Shown here in pieces: positions 55,548 to 64,000 of a stretch of 64,000 bases of DNA. The notes beneath the pieces were generated by a model that worked only from the letters and a program-made list of their open reading frames with translations, had not been told where the DNA came from and searched no databases. This stretch comes from an uncultured Myxococcales bacterium (GTDB lineage Bacteria > Myxococcota_A > Polyangia > Nannocystales > Nannocystaceae). Within the stretch, counting starts at the first letter, position 1, and every line of letters starts with the position of its first letter. The stretch is taken from assembly GCA_902826865.1 (NCBI GenBank), contig CADEGN010000007.1, positions 1-64,000 of the forward strand, in the 5' to 3' direction. Made by a program: the position numbers and the translations under genes.

Positions 55548-58233
55548 ATGAGCGAGCCGCACATGCCGCCTTCGTCCCCCGAGCTCGAGTGCGAACGACT
55601 CGCCGCCGTCGAGCGAGGACGCCTCGCCGACGACACCGCGGGCGTCGCACCGTGGAAGGGCTGGGGCCCTTACCTGGCCGAGCGCCAGTGGGGCACGGTG
55701 CGCGAGGACTACAGCCCGCACGGCACCGCCTGGGAGACCCTGACGCACGATCACGCGCGCAGCCGTGCATATCGCTGGGGCGAGGACGGCATCGGTGGCT
55801 GGAGCGACGCCGAGCAGCGGCTGTGCATCGCGGTGGCCTTGTGGAACGAGCGCGATTCGATCCTCAAGGAGCGACTGTTCGGCCTGACCAACGGCGAGGG
55901 CAACCACGGTGAGGACGTCAAGGAATTGTACTACTACCTCGACGCGGTGCCGTCGCACGCATCGGCGCGGATGCTCTACAAGTATCCCCAGGCCGAATTC
56001 CCCTACGCGCAGCTGGTTGCCCACAACGCAAGCCGATCGCGCGCACACGCCGAGTACGAGCTCGTCGACACCGGCGTGTTCGACGATCAGCGCTACTTCG
56101 ACGTGGTGATCGACGTCGTACAGGTGACGCCCGGCGATCTGGTCTACCGGGTGCGCGCGACCAATCGCGGCCCGCAGGCCGCGCCGCTCCACCTGCTCCC
56201 CCAGGTGTGGTTCCGCAACGTGTGGTCGTGGCACCCCGCCACGGTGCGGCCTCAGCTGACCCGACTGGCCCCCGAGGTCGTGGGCATCGACGATCGCGCG
56301 TTTGGTGCCGCGCCGCGCTTCGTGCACCTGGTGCCCGGCGCCGAGGCGCTGTTCTGCGACAACGACACCAACGTCGAGCGGCTGTTCGGGGTGCCGGGTC
56401 GCGGGCCCTACAAGGACGGGATCCACGAGGCGGTCGTGCACGGCAGGCGCGAGGCGCTGGGCGACGGCAACGGGACCAAGCTGGCGGTGCACTCCCACGC
56501 GATCGTCGAGCCGGGCGCGACCTTCGAAACCATGATCCGCATGGCCCCGGTGCGGCTCGACCGGCCGTTCGAGGGGGTGGACGAGCTGTTCACGCGTCGC
56601 CAGGCCGAGGCCGATGCGTTCTACGACGCGCTCCAACGCGGCGTGACCGGGCCCGATCGCCGCGCGATCCAGCGTCAAGCCCTGGCAGGGATGATCTGGT
56701 CGAAGCAGTTCTACTACTACGACGTGCAACAGTGGCAAGACGGCGATCCGGCCCAACCGCCGCCTCCGCCCGAGCGCCGCACCGGTCGCAACCGCAACTG
56801 GCGTCACCTCAACAACGCCGACATCCTGTCGATGCCGGACAAGTGGGAGTACCCGTGGTACGCGAGCTGGGACCTCGCGTTCCACTGCGTGCCACTGGCG
56901 CTGGTCGATGCCGCCTTCGCCAAGGGGCAGCTGATGCTGCTGACGCGTGAGTGGTACATGCATCCGTCGGGTCAGCTGCCCGCGTACGAGTGGGCGTTCG
57001 ACGACGTGAACCCTCCGGTCCACGCGTGGGCCACCTGGCGGGTGTTCGAGATCGATCGCGACCAGCGCGGCGACGCCGGCGACCTGCGCTTCCCTCGAGT
57101 CGGTCTTCCACAAGCTGTTGGTCAACTTCACCTGGTGGGCGAACCGCAAGGACAACGAGGGGCGCAACATCTTCCAGGGCGGCTTCCTGGGCCTGGACAA
57201 CATCGGCGTGTTCGATCGCAGCGCGCCCCTGCCCACCGGCGGGTTCATCAACCAGGCCGACGGCACGGCGTGGATGGCGATGTACAGCCTCAACCTGATG
57301 CGCATCGCGCTCGAGCTAGCCCAGCACAACCCCACCTACGAGGACATCGCGACCAAGTTCTTCGAACACTTCTTGTACATCGCCGAGGCGATGACCGACG
57401 TGGTCGACCGCGGCGTCGGCCTGTGGGACGACGACGACGGCTTCTACTACGACGTCCTGCGCCTGCCCTCGGGCACGGGCGTGCCGCTACGGCTGCGCAC
57501 GTTGGTCGGCTTGATCCCGATCTGCGCGGTCGAGGTGCTCGAGCCCGAGCTGCTCACGCGACTGCCAGGCTTCGCGACCCGACTGAGCTGGGTGATCGAG
57601 CACCGACCGGAGCTGGCCAAGCTGGTGTCGCGCTGGCAGGTCCCCGGGCAGGGCGACCGGCGGCTGCTATCGCTGCTGCGGGGGCATCGGCTCAAGCGCC
57701 TGCTCCGCCGCGCGCTGGACGAGCGCGAGTTCCTGGCCCCGCACGGTATTCGCTCGCTGTCGGCCAGCTACCGCGACGCGCCCTATCGCTTCGCCCATGA
57801 GGGGCTCGATCTCTCGGTCGACTACGAGCCGGCGGAGTCGAGCACCGGGGTGTTCGGGGGCAACTCGAACTGGCGTGGCCCGATCTGGTTTCCGATCAAC
57901 TACCTGCTGGTGGAGTCGCTGCGGCGATTCCATCAGTACTACGGCGACGACTTCCGTGTGGAGCACCCCACCGGATCGGGCCGCTACCACACGCTGGCCG
58001 AGGTGGCGGCGTCGCTCGGCGATCGGCTGATCTCCCTGTTCGAGCGCGACGCCAGCGGCCGCCGTCCGATCTTCGGCGAGCAGCGGCTGTTCCAGGAGGA
58101 TCCCGCCTTCACCGACCACCTGCTTTTCTTCGAGTACTTCCACGGCGACACCGGACGCGGCGTGGGCGCGTCGCACCAAACCGGCTGGACCGGGCTGGTG
58201 GCCAAGCTCGTGCACGACGCCGCGAAGCGCTGA
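55548..58233 (+). CDS. MGH1-like (GH63-type) glycoside hydrolase, frameshifted
   Basis: Two frames join to one protein of about 894 residues. The first (from the ATG at 55548) runs [20 protein letters not shown] through [20 protein letters not shown] to GDAGDLRF. The second continues [20 protein letters not shown] to the stop at 58233. Dropping one C from CCC at 57092-57094 restores a single frame exactly at the break. The sequence matches MGH1-like six-hairpin glycosidases of the mannosyl-oligosaccharide glucosidase group, which in bacteria act on glucosyl or mannosyl glycerate and similar alpha-glucosides. No signal peptide is seen, so it would be cytoplasmic. The frameshift is either a sequencing error in a C run or a recent inactivation. 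Confidence 0.8.
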
Positions 58234-58385
58234 GCGTTCGGCCGGCGAAAAACTCGTCGGCGCGCGGTTTTCCACCGCTACATGTCGTGGCGCGAAGCGG
58301 GCGCAGCTGGGGAGCCCACGCGGACGACGTGCGTCGTGATCGTGCGGACGCAGCGCGCGTGGCACCGGTGGCGTACCATCGCGAC

Positions 58386-59195
58386 GTGAAGCAGGATCTC
58401 GTGGGGGCTTACGAGACTCGCCCGCTGTCGTTGCAGCGCATGATGACGATCGATGGCCTCGACGCCGCGACCCCCGGCCACCGCACCTTCGGGCTGGTCC
58501 AGCTCGACGTGACACGTGCCCAGCAGCGCATCGCGGAGCTGCAGCAGTCCGGACGGCGGGTGTCGTTGTTTGCGTTCGTGGTCGCGAGTATCGGTCGAGC
58601 ACTGGCCGAGCACCCCGCGCTCAATGCGATCCGCGGAGGTCGCAAGATCTTCCGCTTCGCCGACGTAGACGTGAGCATAGCGGTCGAGGTCGACACACCC
58701 GACGGGCCATCCCCCGTTCAACTCGCGATCCGTCGCGCACAGGGTAAGTCGCCCGAGGCGATCTACGCCGAGATCGAAGCCGCCAGAAGATCCCGCACCG
58801 AGGCGGGCAGCGTCGGTCGGGAAAGCCAGCGCTTCGAGTCGGCGATGCGGTGGCTGCTGTGGCTGCCCCGATTCATGCGCGTGGGCCTGTTGCGCGTGGT
58901 CACGCGACGGCCGCTCTTGGTCAAGCAGTGGTCGGGCACCACCTTCGTCACGTCGGTGGGCAAGTTCGCCAGCCTGCCCGGCTTCGTGATCCCGTTCGCG
59001 GCCGGCCCGATGGCGGTCAGCTTCGCGCTGGGCGGCGTCGTCGATGTTGCCACGCTCGAGGCTGGCACGGTCGAGAACCGCGCCATGTTGGCCGTGACGG
59101 TGATCGTGAACCACGACCTCGTCGACGGGGGCCCCGCCGCCCGGTTCGTGGTCACGCTGCAACAACTGGTCGAATCGGCCGGCGGCCTGGCGTGA
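58386..59195 (+). CDS. 2-oxoacid dehydrogenase acyltransferase (E2)-fold protein
   Basis: About 269 residues from a GTG at 58386 (VKQDLVGAYETRPLSLQRMM). It consists only of the catalytic domain of dihydrolipoamide acyltransferases: DVSIAVEVDTPDGPSPVQLA, FVTSVGKFASLPGFVIPFAA and the active-site HxxxDG in VNHDLVDGGPAARF. The lipoyl and E1/E3-binding domains of a true E2 are absent, and a membrane-like amphipathic stretch (LWLPRFMRVGLLRVVTRRP) lies in the middle. It is probably a stand-alone acyltransferase of unknown substrate, not part of a dehydrogenase complex. It follows the glycosidase gene on the same strand, 152 bases away. Confidence 0.75.
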   Translation: MKQDLVGAYETRPLSLQRMMTIDGLDAATPGHRTFGLVQLDVTRAQQRIAELQQSGRRVSLFAFVVASIGRALAEHPALNAIRGGRKIFRFADVDVSIAVEVDTPDGPSPVQLAIRRAQGKSPEAIYAEIEAARRSRTEAGSVGRESQRFESAMRWLLWLPRFMRVGLLRVVTRRPLLVKQWSGTTFVTSVGKFASLPGFVIPFAAGPMAVSFALGGVVDVATLEAGTVENRAMLAVTVIVNHDLVDGGPAARFVVTLQQLVESAGGLA

Positions 59196-59222
59196 GCGGA
59201 GCGCCGGTCCGTCAGCGTTCGC

Positions 59223-59322
59223 TAAGGCCCCGTCCGGCGGGCGTACTGCGAGGATCCGCAACGTCGCCATCGTGGTGCAGTGCGGTACCAGAGCGGCTGA
59301 CTTATTGCCGGACGGGGCCTAA
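59223..59322. mobile_element. MITE-like element with inverted ends
   Basis: TAAGGCCCCGTCCGGC at 59223-59238 is matched by GCCGGACGGGGCCTAA at 59307-59322. The 13-bp terminal inverted repeats GGCCCCGTCCGGC are perfect, and each end is flanked by TAA, which looks like a 3-bp target-site duplication. The 68 bases between have no coding frame. A TNA target and a GGCC-type end are features of IS5/IS427-related insertion sequences, so this is probably a non-autonomous derivative; that assignment is inference. It sits between the convergent genes 58386 and 59330, eight bases from the stop of the latter. Confidence 0.6.
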
Positions 59323-59329
59323 CGGGCTC

Positions 59330-60709
59330 TCAGCCCTCTGGCGTGCAGGTCGCGTTCTGCAGCGCCCAGCCCGTCATGTCCGAGTAGGTGTACGCGCCGA
59401 CGAGGCCCCCGACGAACTCCGTCGAGAAGTCGTCAGGATCGATCCGGTACGCGCGGTCGGCCTGGGTGACCGCCCAGACGTACCCGTCGACGTCGACGCT
59501 CACGCCCTTGACGGTGCCCTCGAGCGGGATCGCTGCGCCGACCATCAACGTGTCGCCGTCGACCTCGCGCACCGCCGGCGGCTGGCCGTCGATCTCCCAC
59601 TGTGCGACCCAGAGGCGACCGAGCGCGTCCTGCTGCAGTCCGCCGATCGAGCGGAAGTTCTCACCCACGAACTTCGTCCACGTCTCGGTCGACGGATCGA
59701 AGCGAGCTCCACCCGCACCAGGGACGAAACCGTTGGCGTAGTCGCCCGAGCTGGTCACGATCGGTCGACCGGCGGCGTCCACCGTGATCCCGTATGTCCA
59801 CATCCGGGGCGGCACGTCCCATGTCTGGGTCTGCAGCGACTCGGCGTCGACGCGCGTCAGTTTGCCCACGCCAGTGTGGATCATCCAGAAGTTGCCGTCC
59901 TTGTCGGCCGCGCCACCGTACGGACCGTTGTGGAGCAGGCACGCGAACTCCGGGACGAGGACGCTCTCGAGCACCTCGCCCGTCTGGCCGCCGAGGCGGT
60001 GGACCCACGACCCACCGTCGGGCTGGTTCTGGTCGCAACCCGCGGTCCACAGGTGCTCGCCGCCGTAGGCGCACGTCGCAGGGTCAATCGCGCCCGGTGC
60101 CCACGCGACCGGCCGCTGGGTGCTGTACGCGAACGGCGTGTACCACCGCACGCAGTCGTCCTGGCCCCACGGCAACACGTCGCCGGGGCCGGTCGACGTC
60201 TGCAGGCCCGGGATGCCGTTGCGGTTCGGATCGCATAGCTCGTCGCTCGCGTCGATCGCAACGACACCGCCCGCCCGATTCGCGACCGCGACCGCGCCGC
60301 CCGACAGGCTGACCGAAGTCCGTGACGGGTCACCCGCGTGGTCGGGCCGCGTGATGAAGCGGCCCTCCTCGATCATCGTCGAGGTGTTGATCTTGCTAAC
60401 CGTACCTTCGCTGCTGTTCGCGATCCAGATGTAGCTGAAGGCGAGGCCGCTGCCGCAGTCGCAGTTGCCCGCGCCGGCGTCGGCGATCGCGACGTCGAAC
60501 TTCGCGCCCGTGTCGGAGCCGCCGGCCCCGCTCGTGTCGGCGGCGGTGGCCGACATGCTGGCGTCCGCCCCACCGCCGTTTGTAAGGCCGGTGTCACCCG
60601 TGGGTTGCGGCCAGCTCGCGCCGCTGTCGGCAGCGCTGCCATCGGGCTCGCCGCCTCCGCAACCGAGCGCGACGGCGAGGACGACGGGATAGGGGCCACG
60701 AATCCGCAT
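59330..60709 (-). CDS. Secreted beta-propeller-like lipoprotein
   Basis: 459 residues. The signal peptide ends in a lipobox (VVLAVALGC), followed by a Gly/Ser/Ala/Asp linker to about residue 75. The globular part (SYIWIANSSEGTVSKINTST, VAVANRAGGVVAIDAS, HLWTAGCDQNQPDGGSW, VDVDGYVWAVTQADRAYRID) is a repeated four-stranded pattern of NHL/Vgb-type six- or seven-bladed propellers. It resembles virginiamycin-lyase-like and NHL secreted proteins but shows no catalytic residues. It is monocistronic, with the MITE-like element just after its stop. Confidence 0.82.
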   Translation of the reverse strand: MRIRGPYPVVLAVALGCGGGEPDGSAADSGASWPQPTGDTGLTNGGGADASMSATAADTSGAGGSDTGAKFDVAIADAGAGNCDCGSGLAFSYIWIANSSEGTVSKINTSTMIEEGRFITRPDHAGDPSRTSVSLSGGAVAVANRAGGVVAIDASDELCDPNRNGIPGLQTSTGPGDVLPWGQDDCVRWYTPFAYSTQRPVAWAPGAIDPATCAYGGEHLWTAGCDQNQPDGGSWVHRLGGQTGEVLESVLVPEFACLLHNGPYGGAADKDGNFWMIHTGVGKLTRVDAESLQTQTWDVPPRMWTYGITVDAAGRPIVTSSGDYANGFVPGAGGARFDPSTETWTKFVGENFRSIGGLQQDALGRLWVAQWEIDGQPPAVREVDGDTLMVGAAIPLEGTVKGVSVDVDGYVWAVTQADRAYRIDPDDFSTEFVGGLVGAYTYSDMTGWALQNATCTPEG

Positions 60710-60869
60710 CGACGGCGACTGTACGCGCCGGGCGGCCTGCGCGGAAGCGCGAAAGCGGACGACGCGGAGATTGCCGCCACAGATGCGACAGACGGTGACG
60801 TCAATGGAGAAGACGCCGGTGACGAGTCGAGCCCACGACAGACGAGCTGGGTTAGACTCCGCTTTACCG

Positions 60870-61559
60870 ATGCGCGAGACTTTGCAGCTTGCGTGCGACT
60901 CGGCCGAGTCGGGTGCATTCCGCTGGGCCTACGTGGCGGCATTGTCGGGCTTCATCGTCTCGTGTTCCGCTGGACCCGTGTCTGCTCCACAACAGAAGAC
61001 GGATCCCGATCTCTCCGACCCGCCCCGCGTCCCAGCTTCGAGAACCCAGGAGGTTTCGCCGGTCGCCACGCCCGGGGTCGTCCCCGACCCGGGGCGAAGT
61101 GCTGGCGTAGCGTCCGAAGCAGGGCGGCAACCCCCGGACCCGCTCCGAATCAGCACCTGCGTGGAGAAGGCGGAAACATGCATGAAGGATAGGGAGTGCG
61201 CGTGTGCGTTGACCGGCCGCACAGGCTGCTTTGACGGCGAGCAGGACGACATCCCCAGGCGGCGATTGGCCGACTACGAAGTGTGTTTCTTCCCAGCAAT
61301 CTGGGGCCCTCGCGCGGACTCGCCTGGTGAGTCAAGCTCACCAGACTATTGTGGCGCGTGCTTTGAACACGTTTGCGGCCGCGTCATGCGTGATTGCGAC
61401 GCCAATCCGCATTGCGCATGTCGTGCGTCGCTAGACGAGGAATGTCCGAGGGCATCAAGAACGCAGATCGCACGAGCGACACAGCAGCTTTCGGACGAGC
61501 TGGACTGCACCGGTGCGCTGAGCGTCAATCAGTGTCTATGGGCATGTGGACCGTTCTGA
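60870..61559 (+). CDS. Cys-rich secreted lipoprotein
   Basis: 229 residues from the ATG at 60870; the frame is open to 60771. A hydrophobic stretch ends in a lipobox (WAYVAALSGFIVSC). A Pro/Ser linker of about 60 residues follows, then a Cys-rich domain with about 15 cysteines, including CVEKAETCMKDRECACALTG, DYCGACFEHVCGRVMRDCDA and NQCLWACGPF at the end. The spacing is like that of other small Cys-rich lipoproteins here. The function is unknown. Confidence 0.65.
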   Translation: MRETLQLACDSAESGAFRWAYVAALSGFIVSCSAGPVSAPQQKTDPDLSDPPRVPASRTQEVSPVATPGVVPDPGRSAGVASEAGRQPPDPLRISTCVEKAETCMKDRECACALTGRTGCFDGEQDDIPRRRLADYEVCFFPAIWGPRADSPGESSSPDYCGACFEHVCGRVMRDCDANPHCACRASLDEECPRASRTQIARATQQLSDELDCTGALSVNQCLWACGPF

Positions 61560-61736
61560 GCACCGACGGCGTGAGGCTTAGGTGGGCGGGCGAGTGATGT
61601 GGTGAGCCCGGTGTCACCCGCTGCCGCTGACGTTCTTGCGTAGCGCGCCAACCGTATCGTCGTGCTGCCGAGGAAACTCACGGCGATCGGAACGCGCCGG
61701 AGTGCACCTTGAAGCAAACGCGCGCATCCACCTCGC

Positions 61737-62744
61737 GTGGGTTCATTCACGACCGCGGTGGCTCAGCTGAGGGCGTCTCTTCGCATCTTGTTGTCGGCCT
61801 CCGTGCTGCAAGCGGCCTGTGCAGGCCCGCCCTTGGACGCGGCTCCGGCCCCGGCGACCTCGGAAGCCGGCGAGAGCTTGGCGGAAACCACCGAGGCGAT
61901 GACGCCGTCGACGTCCGGAACGGAAACACCGGACGAGTCTTCGACGTCCTCCACCGAGTCGTCCACCGGTACCGACATGAGCTGCTCGCCGGGGGAGCTG
62001 CGCTGCGACGGTGACATTCCGCAGTACTGCACGCGCGACGGTCTCTGGCTCGGCACGAATGCGTGCCCGACGGCCTGCTCTGACGGTGCATGCACGGATG
62101 GTTGCGCGCCGGGCCAGGAGCGCTGCTTCGGCGTCGTGCCGCAGACGTGCGATGGCAATGGCAGCTGGATCGACGGTGAGCCCTGTCCTGTCGTGTGCCT
62201 CGAGGCCCAATGCACGGGCGTTTGCGACGAGGGCCGGGCGGGGCAATGCTTCGAGCGCACGCTGGACATCCGGGCCACGACGACGGGCGTCCACGAACCC
62301 GGGTTTGCCGTCGTTCTCACCAACTTCGGCTCGCTCCAACACAAGCTGGGCGACTACGCAGGAGCGCTGAAGTCGTTCGATCGCGCGGTCGCGATCCTCG
62401 AAGCGACGCTGGGACCCAAACATCCGCACCTCGCCACTGCGTTGGTGCGCCTCGCGGACTTGTACGTGGACAAGCTCGACGTCGCCAGGGCGAGCGAGAC
62501 TCTCGAGCGCGCCGTCGAGATCTTCGCCGCCAACGATGGCGTCCAAGACGGCGAGCTCGACGCCCATTTCGCGCTCGCGCAGGCCCTCGCGAAGACTGGA
62601 CACCGCGACCGAGCGATCGGGGAGGCTGTCGCGGCCGCGGACGGATATCGTCAGGCGGGTCCCCGCGCCGCTGCCTCGCTCGCGGAGGTCGAGGCGTGGG
62701 TCGCCCACCAGCGTGATGCCGCGCGCCGTGATCTCGTCCGGTGA
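61737..62744 (+). CDS. Chimeric gene: lipoprotein head joined to kinase-type TPR tail
   Basis: 335 residues from a GTG at 61737. Residues 1-165 are a typical surface lipoprotein: signal peptide with lipobox (SVLQAAC), Thr/Ser linker, and Cys modules CSPGELRCDGDIPQYC and CAPGQERCFGVVPQTC that break off after CTGVC. From about residue 172 the sequence changes to TPR repeats of the type found at the C-terminus of myxobacterial Ser/Thr kinases: FAVVLTNFGSLQHKLGDYAG, LEATLGPKHPHLATALVRLA, then a closing ASLAEVEAWVAHQRDAARRD. The join at about 62240 is in frame. The likely cause is a deletion that removed the rest of the lipoprotein and the kinase part of its neighbour. Whether it is expressed is unknown. 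Confidence 0.65.
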   Translation: MGSFTTAVAQLRASLRILLSASVLQAACAGPPLDAAPAPATSEAGESLAETTEAMTPSTSGTETPDESSTSSTESSTGTDMSCSPGELRCDGDIPQYCTRDGLWLGTNACPTACSDGACTDGCAPGQERCFGVVPQTCDGNGSWIDGEPCPVVCLEAQCTGVCDEGRAGQCFERTLDIRATTTGVHEPGFAVVLTNFGSLQHKLGDYAGALKSFDRAVAILEATLGPKHPHLATALVRLADLYVDKLDVARASETLERAVEIFAANDGVQDGELDAHFALAQALAKTGHRDRAIGEAVAAADGYRQAGPRAAASLAEVEAWVAHQRDAARRDLVR

Positions 62745-62770
62745 CCTGCGCCGATAGCCGTCACGCCGGA

Positions 62771-63060
62771 CTACGGGTGGTAGTGCGCACCCGCGTCGAT
62801 CGGTAGCGCGTCGGCGTCACCACTCATCAAAGTCGTCATCGCTCCCCAGTCAAGGCCGATCGCGTCATAGTCTGTGGTCCCCGCGTCGCTGTCTCCCACG
62901 TCAATGCATTCCGACTGCGGGGCAAGGAACAGCTCATCGTTGGGACCGATTCCGATTGGATCGGCCGACGCGATCACGTTGCCATCACCCACTGCGAGAA
63001 ATTCCGGATCACGATGTCGGAGTCCGCGACGTACAGTCCGCCGCCGCTACCCTCTTCGTT
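62771..63060 (-). pseudogene. C-terminal relic of a beta-helix protein with internal deletion
   Basis: From the 5' side, one frame reads EGSGGGLYVADSDIVIRNFS, a right-handed parallel beta-helix turn. The next frame reads PEFLAVGDGNVIASADPIGI, then FLAPQSECIDVGDSDAG, and ends LPIDAGAHYHP, the usual C-terminus of such proteins. The two pieces are in different frames and the turns between are missing. The 5' end abuts the oppositely oriented fragment at 63071. An N-terminal piece of a similar protein is at 5983-6342. Confidence 0.55.
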
Positions 63061-63070
63061 GTCCTCCGAC

Positions 63071-63700
63071 CCGCGCGGTGAGAAGTGCATGCCGTGGTCG
63101 GGCGGCGGCAGCTCATGGAATGCGACGCGATGCTCGCCGATCGACGACGACCCCGCCGGCCCCGGGGAGCCTTGCACGGTCGAGGGTGATGCGCTCAGCG
63201 GCCTCGACGACTGCGAACTCGGAGCGCTGTGCATCGGTGTCGATGACGCGACGAATCAGGGGACATGCTTTGCGATGTGCGAAGGCAGCCGCGCGAACCC
63301 GAACTGCGACGGCGGGGACTTCTGCACGCTGGGCGGTGACTCTCTGTTCGGGCTGTGCTTGCAGACGTGCCACCCGCTCGAGCAAGACTGCCAGGGGGGC
63401 AGTGCTTGCCACCCGTTGCCGGATGCGTTCGTCTGCACGCCGGTGGCCGTGAACGGCGGCTACGGCGATCCATGCGTTCAGGTCGGCGGCTGCGATCCGG
63501 GTCCGTTCTGCGCCACGGCCGAAGTGGTCCCCGGATGCGCAGGCACCAACTGTTGCACGACGTACTGCGACGTCTCTTTGATGGACGCGTCGATGGCGTG
63601 CCCCGGCTTCGCGTTGGGGCAGGAGTGCGTCCCGTGGTACGAGGACGGTCGGCAACCTCCTGGCCTCGACAACGTCGGCGCCTGCGCTATCCCGAGGTGA
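63071..63700 (+). pseudogene. 5'-truncated Cys-rich secreted protein
   Basis: Homology starts abruptly with PRGEKCMPW and SWNATRCSPIDDD, which normally follow a long N-terminal part. It then continues through GLDDCELGALCIGVDDATNQ, CHPLEQDCQGGSACHPL and CCTTYCDVS to the conserved ending ALGQECVPWYEDGRQPP and GACAIPR. This is a Cys-rich protein type common in Nannocystineae (sometimes mislabelled ribulose phosphate epimerase); intact members have a signal peptide and linker. The ATG at 63014 in the same frame belongs to beta-helix relic sequence read on the wrong strand. The frame itself is intact to the stop. Confidence 0.6.
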
Positions 63701-63730
63701 GCGTACCTGCGGCGTCCCAGATCCGGGACC

Positions 63731-64000
63731 TCACACCAAGCCGTCGAGCGCGCCAGTACCTTCATCGAGTGTGCCGAAACTCGTGACTTCCGGCATGCCC
63801 ATGATATTGCAGAGCGACACCAGGAAGCGGTTGTGGCGGTCGTCGCCGAAATCCAGGTAGCGGCCCGTCGTTAGCGCTCCGCCTGCTCGGCCGGCAAGCA
63901 CGAGCGGCGTGGGGTGTTGGGAGTGAGTCCAACCATCGGCAAGCTCGTTGCCCCACACCACCAGCGTGTTGTCGAGCATGGTCCCGTCACCCTCTGGGAC
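63731..64000 (-). CDS. DUF1552 family protein, C-terminal part (runs off the window)
   Basis: 90 codons reading in from base 64000: EGDGTMLDNTLVVWGNELAD, then GWTHSQHPTPLVLAGRAGGA and HNRFLVSLCNIMGMPEV, ending GALDGLV. The DNTLVVWGNEL and NRFLVSLCNIMGM blocks are the C-terminal signature of DUF1552 proteins. It is a second member of the family in this window (see 262-1818) but clearly divergent from it. The 5' part, where a Tat signal would be expected, lies outside. Confidence 0.85.
   Translation of the reverse strand, partial: VPEGDGTMLDNTLVVWGNELADGWTHSQHPTPLVLAGRAGGALTTGRYLDFGDDRHNRFLVSLCNIMGMPEVTSFGTLDEGTGALDGLV

Noticed and set aside
55506-57335. 609-codon minus-strand frame opposite the glycosidase
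   Set aside because: The plus strand encodes a recognisable glycosidase with conserved motifs; the minus frame is composition-driven.

Overview
The window is high-GC, densely coding DNA with the character of a myxobacterium of the Nannocystis/Enhygromyxa type (Nannocystineae). The reasons are the many secreted lipoproteins with Thr/Ser/Gly-rich linkers and Cys-rich modules, the DUF1592/DUF1552 pairs, the Ser/Thr kinases with TPR tails, and the ECF sigma factor beside a kinase-TPR gene. This assignment is inference from gene content; there is no rRNA, tRNA or CRISPR array in the window.

Layout. 1-8.7 kb: end of a lipoprotein gene, a DUF1592-DUF1552 operon, Cys-rich and DUF2330 surface proteins, and three gene remnants. 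8.9-12.8 kb: an ECF sigma factor, a lipoprotein, and a kinase-TPR gene that has lost its kinase N-lobe and catalytic loop. 12.9-22.8 kb: a membrane alkaline-phosphatase-superfamily enzyme, Cys-rich lipoproteins, and an RND efflux adaptor/pump pair. 22.8-26.8 kb: a minus-strand operon of aldehyde dehydrogenase, a glutamine-synthetase-like ligase and an iron alcohol dehydrogenase, which could together oxidise a gamma-glutamylated amino-alcohol or amine. 26.9-32.8 kb: a second RND pump, an Hsp15-like S4 protein and a transmembrane Ser/Thr kinase. 33-39.7 kb: secreted lipoproteins, one of them enclosed by a 499-bp near-perfect inverted repeat. 39.8-46.3 kb: an amidohydrolase and an ABC export operon whose permease is fused to an M1 metallopeptidase. 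46.4-51.1 kb: a P-domain lipoprotein, an amidohydrolase remnant and two related FG-GAP-like lipoproteins. 51.5-59.2 kb: ligA, a Ser/Thr kinase with a C-terminal DUF3592-like domain, a frameshifted MGH1-like glycosidase and an acyltransferase-fold protein. 59.2-64 kb: a 100-bp MITE-like element, more lipoproteins, a lipoprotein-TPR chimera, two abutting gene fragments and the 3' end of a second DUF1552 gene.

The most unusual features concern genome structure. First, two 499-bp inverted arms (about 99% identical, with palindromic outer tips) enclose a single lipoprotein gene and carry no recognisable transposase. Second, there is a tiny element with TAA-flanked inverted ends at 59223-59322. Third, truncated or fused gene pieces recur throughout: an SDR fragment, a YtcJ-like amidohydrolase fragment, beta-helix protein fragments, a headless kinase and a lipoprotein joined in frame to a TPR tail. 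Together they suggest a region shaped by repeated deletion and rearrangement, or possible assembly joins that should be excluded.
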